Below, piece after piece: positions 6,959 to 13,499 of a DNA stretch of 17,023 bases. Below the pieces are notes generated by a model. It saw nothing but the letters and a program-made list of their open reading frames with translations, did not search any database and was not told the DNA's origin. The translations under genes were made by a program, and so were the position numbers. Source of the stretch: UBA7485 sp050945075. GTDB taxonomy: Bacteria > Bacillota > Clostridia > Eubacteriales > Eubacteriaceae. Numbering within the stretch: the stretch's first letter is position 1; each line of letters opens with the position of its first letter. The stretch spans positions 1 through 17,023 of the forward strand of contig JBMNSG010000041.1 of NCBI GenBank assembly GCA_050945075.1. The letters run 5' to 3'.

Positions 6959-8221
6959 TTATTTTAGTTTTATTTTAGTTATATTAATTGTCAACAACGG
7001 TTTCATCCGCATTTCCTGCAAAATTTTTCGCAGGATTGATACAGCTTCGTCAATTTCGGTTTCCGTAATATTCAAAGCCGGAACAAAACGGAGTGTGTTT
7101 TTCGCAGCTGAAACGAGCAGCAGACCTTCATCGATTGCCCGGTTTACAAAATCTCCGGCAGTGATTGCGGAAGACAGCTGCATCCCGCAGATCAATCCGA
7201 GGCCGCGGACATCGGTCACCAGCTGCGGAAATTCTTTCTGCAGTTCCTTCAGCTGGTCTTTCAGATAGTTACCGGTCACTTCGACATGTTTGAGAAATTC
7301 CGGTCTGGTCGTCCTGCTCAGTACATAAGCAGAAACCGCACAGGCCAGTGCATTCCCACCGAAGGTCGATCCGTGTGTTCCCGGGGTGAAAGCAGCTGCT
7401 GTCTTGTTGTTTGCCAGACAGGCTCCGATCGGGAATCCGGCTCCGATTCCTTTTGCCATACAGACGATATCACCCTGAATTCCGTAATTATGGGCCGCCA
7501 GGAATTTCCCGGTCCGGCCTGCCCCGCACTGTACTTCATCCAGAATCAGAATAATGTTTTCGTCATCACAGAGTCTGCGTACGTTTTTCAGGTATTCCGG
7601 ATCCGCCGGAATAATACCGCCTTCGCCCTGGACCGGTTCGAGCAGAATGGCACAGGTCTTTGGTGTGACTGCAGCCTTCAGGCCTTCCCAGTCGTTGAAG
7701 TCGACATACTTGACGTCGGGCAGCAGCGGTTCCAGATTTTCGTGATAATGTTCCTGTCCGGTGACAGTAATGGCTGCATAGGTACGGCCGTGGAAAGAGC
7801 TGTTCATCGAAATAATTTCGGTCGCTTCCCGGCTCTTATTGAGCTTGGCACTGATACGCGCCAGTTTAAGGGCGGCTTCAACAGCTTCTGCTCCTGAATT
7901 GCCGAAGAATACCTGATCCATGCCGGTTGCTTCAGTCAGACGTTTTGCCGCTTCTGCCAGCGGTTCCGTCCAGTACAGGTTGGAAACATGCATCAGCTTT
8001 TCGCATTGAGCAGTAATGGTATCGGTCAGTCCCTTATCCGCATAACCTAGTGCATTTACAGAAATACCTGCAACAAAGTCAAGATACTTCTTCCCTTCTT
8101 TGTCATACAGATAACATCCCTTGCCGTGATCCAGTACAATCGGATAACGGTTATAAACGTGAATAATATCTTCTTCAGCCTTGTCAATAAAGCTCTGTGT
8201 GTCAAATTTCTGTTCTGTCAT
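6959..8221 (-). CDS. argD: Acetylornithine aminotransferase
   Basis: This PLP enzyme converts N-acetylglutamate semialdehyde and glutamate to N-acetylornithine and 2-oxoglutarate. From ATG 8221 the protein has 420 residues. Class-III aminotransferase features are FFGNSGAEAVEAALKLAR (105-122), SFHGRT (142-147), LLEPVQGEGG (193-202), LDEVQCGAGRTG (227-238) with the pyridine-binding Asp228, and the Schiff-base lysine 257 in MAKGIGAGFPIG. THGSTFGGN follows (282-290). The start is fixed by GGGAG five bases upstream; the frame runs 27 codons further upstream into argB. Thirteen bases separate it from argB, so it is last in argCJBD. Oddity: after the normal end near LRKILQEM the frame runs on for about 16 residues (RMKPLLTINITKIKLK) encoded by AT-rich DNA at the terminator. 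Confidence 0.96.
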   Translation of the reverse strand: MTEQKFDTQSFIDKAEEDIIHVYNRYPIVLDHGKGCYLYDKEGKKYLDFVAGISVNALGYADKGLTDTITAQCEKLMHVSNLYWTEPLAEAAKRLTEATGMDQVFFGNSGAEAVEAALKLARISAKLNKSREATEIISMNSSFHGRTYAAITVTGQEHYHENLEPLLPDVKYVDFNDWEGLKAAVTPKTCAILLEPVQGEGGIIPADPEYLKNVRRLCDDENIILILDEVQCGAGRTGKFLAAHNYGIQGDIVCMAKGIGAGFPIGACLANNKTAAAFTPGTHGSTFGGNALACAVSAYVLSRTTRPEFLKHVEVTGNYLKDQLKELQKEFPQLVTDVRGLGLICGMQLSSAITAGDFVNRAIDEGLLLVSAAKNTLRFVPALNITETEIDEAVSILRKILQEMRMKPLLTINITKIKLK

Positions 8222-8234
8222 TATTTCTCCCGTA

Positions 8235-9212
8235 TTAGAGTGCCGTTTCACCGGCAGTGTCCTGTATTGTCTGTGCCTGCTGTTTGTCCCTGCTTCTGAC
8301 AAAACGGCGTCTGTTGTCAGGATACGGTTTATGAATCATGGTTCCACAGCCGGCTGCGGTAAACAGTTCAAGCAGCAGCGAGTGCGGAATCTTCCCGTCC
8401 AGAATATGAACGGAATTAACGCCGGCAGAGATCGCATCTACCGCGTTGGTAACCTTGGGGATCATACCGCCGGAGATTACACCCTGTTCGATCAGGCCCG
8501 GAACATCATCGACCTTGAGGCGGCGGATCGCAGTATCCGGATCGTCCGGATCAAAATAAACACCGTCGGTATCTGTCAGATAGATCAATTTTTCTGCCTT
8601 CAGGGCTTTGGCTATGGCATAAGCCGCATGATCGGCATTGATATTATAAGACTGTCCCTGTTCATCACTCCCGATCGGGGCAATAACAGGTACATAATCG
8701 TTTTTAAGCAGTGTGTAGATCAGATTGTCGTTGACTTCGCTGATTTCGCCGACAAATCCGATATCCAGATGGTTGATGAACTTTTTATGCACTTTGAGGG
8801 TGCCGCCGTCCTTGCCTGAAATCCCGACTGCTGATATGTTACGGTCTTCAAGCAGCTGAACAATATCCTTGTTGATTTTTCCGGCAAGTACCATTTCTGC
8901 CACACCGACAGATTCTTCATTGGTGACGCGGTAGCCGTCGATAAATTCGGTCTTGATTTCCAGATCGTTGAGCATCTTGGAAATGTCCTTGCCGCCGCCG
9001 TGAACAATAATCGGACGCAGTCCAACCAGCTTCATCAGGGTGATATCATCCATCATGCTCTGTTTGGTTTCTTCATCGTACATAAAGCTGCCGCCGTATT
9101 TAATGACGATGGTTTTTTTCCTGAATTCCTGGATATACGGAAGGGCTTCAACCAGTATGTCCGCTTTTTCAATATACTGGTCTATGTCCTGTGTGGTATG
9201 TGTTTCTGTCAT
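8235..9212 (-). CDS. argB: Acetylglutamate kinase, arginine-sensitive type
   Basis: This amino-acid kinase phosphorylates N-acetylglutamate, the committed step of the acetyl-recycling route. It has 325 residues. IVIKYGGSFM (Lys38), IIVHGGGKDI (68-77), NADHAAYAIA, YLTDTDGVY (211-219) and GGMIPK (248-253) mark the family. Before the first strand is an N-terminal helix ending VEALPYIQEFRKKT, which resembles the extra helix of hexameric, arginine-inhibited kinases (P. aeruginosa, T. maritima); feedback control is therefore inferred. A basic, then polar tail of about 30 residues follows the usual GTMIHK end. AAAGG lies 5 bases upstream of the ATG. The 115 bases between it and argJ are longer than other gaps in the operon. 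Confidence 0.97.
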   Translation of the reverse strand: MTETHTTQDIDQYIEKADILVEALPYIQEFRKKTIVIKYGGSFMYDEETKQSMMDDITLMKLVGLRPIIVHGGGKDISKMLNDLEIKTEFIDGYRVTNEESVGVAEMVLAGKINKDIVQLLEDRNISAVGISGKDGGTLKVHKKFINHLDIGFVGEISEVNDNLIYTLLKNDYVPVIAPIGSDEQGQSYNINADHAAYAIAKALKAEKLIYLTDTDGVYFDPDDPDTAIRRLKVDDVPGLIEQGVISGGMIPKVTNAVDAISAGVNSVHILDGKIPHSLLLELFTAAGCGTMIHKPYPDNRRRFVRSRDKQQAQTIQDTAGETAL

Positions 9213-9327
9213 AATAACCTTTCAAGCCGCAGGGCTTTTTTCTGTTCCTGTATAGATTTGCAGGCCGGCTGCTGCGGGATGCAGTCAGTTTGTCTCATCC
9301 GGCCGTCTTCTGTCTTAAAGAAGTGGA
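9213..9327 (-). other. argJ-argB intercistronic spacer with small inverted repeats
   Basis: This 115-base spacer holds no open frame of note. AAGCC/GGCTT (9224-9228 and 9233-9237) forms a 5-bp hairpin just ahead of the argB ribosome binding site. GGCCGG/CCGGCC (9263-9268 and 9299-9304) encloses a smaller CTGC/GCAG hairpin. No U-run follows on the minus strand, so these are not terminators of the operon. They may be processing sites or remnants of no function. Confidence 0.35.
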
Positions 9328-10554
9328 TCAGGAACGATATTCTCCATTGATTTTAACATAATCATAGCTCAGGTCGCATCCCCAGGCTGTTGCATCGCTG
9401 CTGCCCAGCTTGACCCGGACATCGATTCTGATTTCAGGTTCGGACAGAATATCCGCAGCCTTTTCCTCTGAAAAATCCTGCGGAACGCCGTTTTTAAACA
9501 TGAGCAGTTCCCCGTTTTTGCTGGAAATGCGCAGTTCTGCTTTTTCCTGATCAAACGCTGCATCTGCATAACCCAGCGCACACAGGATCCGGCCCCAGTT
9601 GGCGTCTTCTCCGAACATGGCTGTTTTAACCAGTGACGATTCGACGACTGAACGCGCCAGGGTTCTGGCATCGACAGTGCTTTCTGCACCGGTTACCCGG
9701 ACTTCCAGCATCTTAGTTGCACCTTCGCCGTCACGGACGATTGACTGTGCCAGCTCTGTATGAACGGCTTTCATGGCTTCAAAGAAAATCTTTCCTTCTT
9801 CCGAATCCAGTGAAGTGATTTCCGGAGCTCCGCTCATTCCGTTGGCCATGAGAATACAGGTATCGTTGGTCGACATGTCACCGTCAACCGAAATCATATT
9901 GTAGGTATCTTCTGCAATGGCATTGAGCGCAGACTGAAGCGCGCCCGGTGTAATGCAGGCGTCGGTGACCGCATAAGAAAGCATGGTCGCCATGTTGGGT
10001 CGGATCATACCGGAACCCTTTGCCATGGAACCGATTCTGACTTCTTTTCCGCCGATTTCAAACACTGCCGAAACAGTCTTGGTTTTCAGATCCGTAGTCA
10101 AAATGGCAGAGGCTGCCTTCATTCCGGCTTCCGGAGTTGATGACAGGGAATGTGAGAGCAGATCGACTCCGTAGGAAATTTCGTACATCGGCAGCTGTAC
10201 GCCGATGACGCCTGTTGATGAAACAAAGACCTGATCGGAAATCAGATCCAGATAAGATCCTGCTTCTTCTGCTGTTTTTACGGTATTCTGATATCCTTTT
10301 TCACCGGTACAGGCATTGGCATTGCCGGCATTGATGACGACAGCCTGTTTCCACGGGGTGATTTTCATGATATCGCGGTCCCAGATTACCGGAGCCGCTT
10401 TGACTTTATTGGATGTTGTCACGATTGCCGAAGCCGCCGGTACCTCCGAATAAATCATGGCCATATCGTCCCGGCCCGGCTTGATTCCTGCAGCCGCAGC
10501 TGACGCTTTAAATCCTTTCGGATACGTTACACTGTTTTTTCCTAATGTATACAT
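9328..10554 (-). CDS. argJ: Glutamate N-acetyltransferase (ornithine acetyltransferase), ArgJ
   Basis: This enzyme moves the acetyl group from N-acetylornithine to glutamate, releasing ornithine and renewing N-acetylglutamate. If bifunctional it also uses acetyl-CoA. It has 408 residues. The autocleavage site is present as GMIRPNMATMLSY: the chain is expected to be cut between Ala189 and Thr190, with Thr190 becoming the nucleophile. The oxyanion-hole motif SSTGVIG lies at 112-118, and INAGNANACTG at 74-84 is also typical. It starts at ATG 10554 with a purine-rich AAGAAGAGAAAG upstream, 52 bases after argC. No argA or argE is seen in the window, which fits acetyl recycling. The sequence cannot tell mono- from bifunctional forms. 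Confidence 0.97.
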   Translation of the reverse strand: MYTLGKNSVTYPKGFKASAAAAGIKPGRDDMAMIYSEVPAASAIVTTSNKVKAAPVIWDRDIMKITPWKQAVVINAGNANACTGEKGYQNTVKTAEEAGSYLDLISDQVFVSSTGVIGVQLPMYEISYGVDLLSHSLSSTPEAGMKAASAILTTDLKTKTVSAVFEIGGKEVRIGSMAKGSGMIRPNMATMLSYAVTDACITPGALQSALNAIAEDTYNMISVDGDMSTNDTCILMANGMSGAPEITSLDSEEGKIFFEAMKAVHTELAQSIVRDGEGATKMLEVRVTGAESTVDARTLARSVVESSLVKTAMFGEDANWGRILCALGYADAAFDQEKAELRISSKNGELLMFKNGVPQDFSEEKAADILSEPEIRIDVRVKLGSSDATAWGCDLSYDYVKINGEYRS

Positions 10555-10606
10555 TATCTTTCTCTTCTTTATTATTTTATAGGCCGGAGTTTATAGTTCT
10601 GATGAC

Positions 10607-11656
10607 TCAGACAGGGAAATCAGGAATAAAATCGATTCCGGTTTTTTCATCGAATCCAAACATCAGATTCATATTCTGGACGGCCTGTCCGGCTGCACCC
10701 TTAAACAGATTGTCGATGGCGCTGGTCACGATCACGCGGTTGGTTCTCTGATCGACAACCAGGCCGATATCCACAAAATTGGAGCTCTTGACATATTTGG
10801 TTTCCGGCTGAACAGAACCCGTGAAGCGGATAAAATATTCATCCTGATAAAAGTCCTGATAGAGCTTTTCCAGTTCCGCCTGTGTTGTATCATCTGCCTG
10901 TTTCTTTAATGAAGCATAGCAGGTAGCCAGAATGCCTCTGTTCATCGGAATCAGGTGCGGTGTGAAATTCAGTGCGACGTTACAGTCTCCCAGCAGACCC
11001 AGTTCCTGTTCAATTTCCGGTGTGTGTCTGTGTGAAGCAACTTTGTAAGCCTTGAGTGATTCATCTGCTTCACAGAACATACTGCCCTGCAGCAGGCTTC
11101 TGCCGGCACCGGTAACTCCGGAACCCGCGTCGATAACGACGGTTTTCGGATCAATCAGCCCTTTTTTAAACAGGGGTGATAAGGCCAGAATGCTGCATGT
11201 CGTGTAACAGCCTGGATTGCCGATCAGTCTGGCCCCGCGAATATCATCGCGGTGCAGTTCCGGAAGACCGTAAACGGCTTCCTTTAAAAGATCCGGGCTT
11301 TTATGTTCCAGTTTGTACCATTGTGTATAAATATCCGGATCTTTGAGCCTGTAATCTGCTCCGAGATCCACGATTTTTGTTTTGGAAAGAATCTCTTCTG
11401 TGACCTGAGCCGCAGCAATACCATGCGGCAGTGCCAGAAATACGACATCGGAAATATCCGCCAGAGCTTCAAGATCCGGCTTAACCAGTACTGCGTCAGT
11501 CAGATTTCTGAAATTCGGATAAATATCCGCGTATTTCTGTCCTGCATAAGATTTGGATGCCAGTGCGCTTATTTCAACATCGGGGTGCCGCATCAGAATT
11601 CTTACAAGTTCTTCTCCTGCATATCCGGTAGCGCCAATTACAGATGCTTTAATCAT
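10607..11656 (-). CDS. argC: N-acetyl-gamma-glutamyl-phosphate reductase
   Basis: This NADPH-dependent enzyme reduces N-acetylglutamyl phosphate to the semialdehyde, the third step of ornithine synthesis. It has 349 residues, the usual length of the long ArgC type. The nucleotide-binding loop GATGYAGEE is at 8-16. LALPHGIAA lies at 74-82, DLGADYRL at 97-104, and the catalytic cysteine in GNPGCYTT is Cys150. The histidine-containing SHRHTPEIEQEL follows, and NFVDIGLVVDQRTNRVIV is near the end. Ribosome binding site CAGGAGACAAT precedes the ATG. It is the first gene of argCJBD and diverges from argG across a 400-base control region. Confidence 0.97.
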   Translation of the reverse strand: MIKASVIGATGYAGEELVRILMRHPDVEISALASKSYAGQKYADIYPNFRNLTDAVLVKPDLEALADISDVVFLALPHGIAAAQVTEEILSKTKIVDLGADYRLKDPDIYTQWYKLEHKSPDLLKEAVYGLPELHRDDIRGARLIGNPGCYTTCSILALSPLFKKGLIDPKTVVIDAGSGVTGAGRSLLQGSMFCEADESLKAYKVASHRHTPEIEQELGLLGDCNVALNFTPHLIPMNRGILATCYASLKKQADDTTQAELEKLYQDFYQDEYFIRFTGSVQPETKYVKSSNFVDIGLVVDQRTNRVIVTSAIDNLFKGAAGQAVQNMNLMFGFDEKTGIDFIPDFPV

Positions 11657-11887
11657 ATTGTCTCCTGTTTATTCGTTTTTTGTTTTCTGTATAACCTGTA
11701 TTTTGCGTAAGTTCTCTTATAAGGAAGCTTTTCCGTTCATAAAGCATTCAGGCTCTGTAATCAGGAAAAGATTCTTATTTGTCCGGCTTACGTAATCTAT
11801 TATAAGAAAGGAAACTGCATAAAGCGTTGTCCCGAAAGACAGCGTATTAGTATATTATACGTGTTTTCATGCAATTTTTACTTTAGC

Positions 11888-11907
11888 AGAAGAGAATACT
11901 CTCTTCT
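11888..11907. promoter_or_regulatory. Perfect 8-bp inverted repeat near the predicted argC transcript start
   Basis: AGAAGAGA (11888-11895) and TCTCTTCT (11900-11907) are exact inverted repeats around ATAC. On the minus strand the repeat lies about 5-25 bases after the predicted start of the argC transcript. It could be a 5' stabilising stem-loop or a protein-binding site. On the plus strand it is followed by TATGTTTTTG, which gives it a weak terminator look, but there is no plus-strand gene upstream of it. Confidence 0.45.
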
Positions 11908-11918
11908 TATGTTTTTGT

Positions 11919-11947
11919 ATTATAACGCTTGTATACAGTCCATTCAA
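11919..11947 (-). promoter_or_regulatory. Candidate argC (argCJBD) promoter
   Basis: On the minus strand TTGAAT (11947-11942) and a perfect TATAAT (11924-11919) are 17 bases apart. Start of transcription is expected near 11912, giving a leader of about 255 bases. Its -35 lies 6 bases from the ARG-box pair. Confidence 0.6.
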
Positions 11948-11952
11948 GGCAA

Positions 11953-11991
11953 AATGAATATTTATGAATATTTTATGAATATTTTTCCATT
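11953..11991. promoter_or_regulatory. Tandem ARG-box-like operator for ArgR/AhrC
   Basis: Two 18-base elements match the general ARG-box pattern (TNTGNATWWWWATNCANA) with two mismatches each. They are AATGAATATTTATGAATA at 11953-11970 and TATGAATATTTTTCCATT at 11974-11991. They are separated by exactly 3 bases, the spacing known for paired boxes bound by one ArgR hexamer. The ATGAATATTT unit occurs three times, 10 and 11 bases apart. The pair lies between the -35 boxes of the argC and argG promoters. The repressor gene itself is not in the window. Confidence 0.65.
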
Positions 11992-11996
11992 TCCTG

Positions 11997-12025
11997 TTGC
12001 ATCTGTCCGGGATCATGGTTATAAT
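11997..12025 (+). promoter_or_regulatory. argG promoter
   Basis: TTGCAT (11997-12002), a 17-base spacer and a perfect TATAAT (12020-12025) predict a start near 12032, about 25 bases before the argG ATG. The spacer and -10 contain the block CTGTCCGGGATCATG(G)TTATAATAA, which recurs before argH. Confidence 0.75.
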
Positions 12026-12056
12026 AATCACAGATTCAAAGCGGAGGAATAAACAA

Positions 12057-13304
12057 ATGACAGAAAAAGAAAAAGTAATTCTCGCCTATTCAGGCGGTCT
12101 CGATACCACCACAATCATTCCGTGGCTCAAGGAAACCTACAATGACCCGGAAGTTATCTGTGCCTGCATCGATGTCGGACAGGGCAAGGAAACAGAAGGT
12201 CTGGAAGAACGTGCATTAAGCTCCGGCGCCAGCAAGTTGTACATTATCGATGTAGTCGACGAATTTGTCGAAGATTATGTATGGCCGGCACTCAAGGCAG
12301 ACGCAGTTTATGAAAAGAAGTACCTGCTCGGAACTTCCCTTTCACGTCCTCTAATCGCTAAAAAGCTGGTCGAAATTGCTCATCAGGAAGGTGCACAGTA
12401 CATCTGCCACGGCGCTACCGGCAAAGGCAACGACCAGGTACGTTTCGAACTGGGTATCGGCGCGCTTGACCCGCAGCTCAAGATCATCGCTCCCTGGCGT
12501 GAATGGGATCTGCAAAGCCGTGAAGACTGCATGGATTTCTGCATTATGCATGATATCAAAGTTTCAATGTCCCATGACCAGAGCTATTCACGTGACCGCA
12601 ACCTGCTGCATATGAGTCATGAAGGTCTGGAACTCGAAAACCCGAAACTCAAACCTAAATATGATAACCTGCTTCAGCTTACCAATACACTGGAAAATAC
12701 TCCTGACGAACCGGAAGAAATCGAAATTGATTTCGAACAGGGTATCCCGGTAGCTATTGACGGCAAGAAGATGTCTGCCAAAGATATTCTGACCTACTGT
12801 AATGAAATTGGCGGCAAACACGGCATCGGCGTTGTCGATCTGATCGAAAACCGTATTGTCGGTATGAAGTCACGCGGTATCTATGAAACACCGGGCGGAA
12901 CCATCCTCTGGAAAGCTCATGAAGAACTCGAACACATGTGCCTGGACCGCGAAACCTACTCCTTCAAGCGTCAGGCAGCTGTTAAATTTGCGGATCTGGT
13001 CTATAACGGACAGTGGTTTACCCCTCTCCGCGAAGCACTTTCTGCTTTTGTCGACGAAACCCAGAAGACCATGACAGGAACCGTCAAGCTCAAGCTTTAC
13101 AAGGGCAACATGATTGTTATGTATCTTGACAGCCCCTATTCACTGTACAATGCGGAAATCGCCAGCTTCACAACCGGTGACCTCTATGACCATCATGATG
13201 CAGAAGGATTTATCCATCTGTATGGCCTGCCGCTCAAGGTCCGGGCTCTGATGCGGATGTCGCATGAAGAAAAAGAAAAGCAGGAAAAAGAAAAACAGGA
13301 TTAA
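12057..13304 (+). CDS. argG: Argininosuccinate synthase
   Basis: This enzyme joins citrulline and aspartate with ATP cleavage to AMP and pyrophosphate. It has 415 residues. The ATP-pyrophosphatase loop LAYSGGLDTTT is at 9-19. HGATGKGNDQVRFELG and the APWREWDLQSRED region follow, then SYSRDRNLLHMSHEGLELE. The region from GIYETPGG through GQWFTPLREAL is family-typical. I chose ATG 12057 because GGAGG lies 8 bases upstream; the frame is open for 20 codons before it, inside the promoter. Oddity: the protein ends in a Lys/Glu/Gln run (EEKEKQEKEKQD) beyond the usual C-terminal helix. It has its own promoter and terminator, so it is a single-gene unit next to argH. Confidence 0.97.
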   Translation: MTEKEKVILAYSGGLDTTTIIPWLKETYNDPEVICACIDVGQGKETEGLEERALSSGASKLYIIDVVDEFVEDYVWPALKADAVYEKKYLLGTSLSRPLIAKKLVEIAHQEGAQYICHGATGKGNDQVRFELGIGALDPQLKIIAPWREWDLQSREDCMDFCIMHDIKVSMSHDQSYSRDRNLLHMSHEGLELENPKLKPKYDNLLQLTNTLENTPDEPEEIEIDFEQGIPVAIDGKKMSAKDILTYCNEIGGKHGIGVVDLIENRIVGMKSRGIYETPGGTILWKAHEELEHMCLDRETYSFKRQAAVKFADLVYNGQWFTPLREALSAFVDETQKTMTGTVKLKLYKGNMIVMYLDSPYSLYNAEIASFTTGDLYDHHDAEGFIHLYGLPLKVRALMRMSHEEKEKQEKEKQD

Positions 13305-13335
13305 TCCCGGCTCTACCGGTATTGATAAAAGTACA

Positions 13336-13360
13336 GCCCGGCTTGCGCCGGGCATTTTTT
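13336..13360 (+). terminator. Intrinsic terminator after argG
   Basis: GCCCGGC (13336-13342) and GCCGGGC (13347-13353) form a 7-bp GC stem with a TTGC loop, followed by ATTTTTT. It starts about 30 bases after the argG stop. Confidence 0.92.
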
Positions 13361-13395
13361 ATGTGTACTTCCCGATTATTGATACCTCCCGTTCC

Positions 13396-13420
13396 CTGTC
13401 CGGGATCATGTTATAATAAG
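13396..13420 (+). promoter_or_regulatory. argH promoter block, near copy of the argG one
   Basis: CTGTCCGGGATCATGTTATAATAA contains a perfect TATAAT (13412-13417). It equals the argG promoter block except for one missing G. The -35 is poor (CCGTTC at 17 bases), so a helper factor or weak expression is possible. The start is expected near 13424. Confidence 0.65.
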
Positions 13421-13440
13421 GAAAACACCACAGCCGCAAG

Positions 13441-13462
13441 CCGGTTCCAGAACGGAAACCGG
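13441..13462 (+). promoter_or_regulatory. Leader hairpin before argH
   Basis: CCGGTTCC (13441-13448) pairs with GGAA(a)CCGG (13454-13462) around an AGAAC loop: 8 bp with one bulge, in the roughly 75-base argH leader. GCCGG at 13440-13444 could instead pair with CCGGC at 13469-13473, so two exclusive folds are possible. No U-run follows. Confidence 0.35.
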
Positions 13463-13499
13463 GAAAAGCCGGCGAATTTTGTTAAACGAGGATAATGAT

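Larger units (their letters stand above)
11657..12056. promoter_or_regulatory. Divergent argC/argG control region (400 bases, no gene)
   Basis: No supported gene lies here. Reading from the right, the region holds the argG ribosome binding site (GGAGGAATAAACA), its promoter, two ARG-box-like 18-mers, a minus-strand promoter, and an 8-bp perfect hairpin. About 250 bases then form the probable argC leader. In that leader, further TATAAT-like hexamers on the minus strand (11859-11854 and 11804-11799) lack good -35 partners, and no terminator-antiterminator pair or T-box is evident. The leader also contains GGAAAAGCTTCC, a small palindrome at about 11722-11733, of unknown meaning. Confidence 0.7.

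Noticed and set aside
9224..9243. Plus-strand terminator-like AAGCCGCAGGGCTTTTTT
   Set aside because: The stem is only 5 bp and there is no plus-strand gene; on the transcribed minus strand the run is A-rich and precedes the stem.
11888..11920. Hairpin followed by TTTTTG as a plus-strand terminator
   Set aside because: No plus-strand gene lies upstream in the divergent region, and the T-run is short and displaced from the stem.
11657..12056. T-box or other riboswitch in the argC leader
   Set aside because: No T-box consensus (TGGNACCGCG) and no terminator-antiterminator pair could be found on the minus strand.
13479..13499. TTG start of argH seven codons upstream
   Set aside because: No ribosome binding site before it, whereas ATG 13500 has GAGGA at proper distance and gives the canonical N-terminus.
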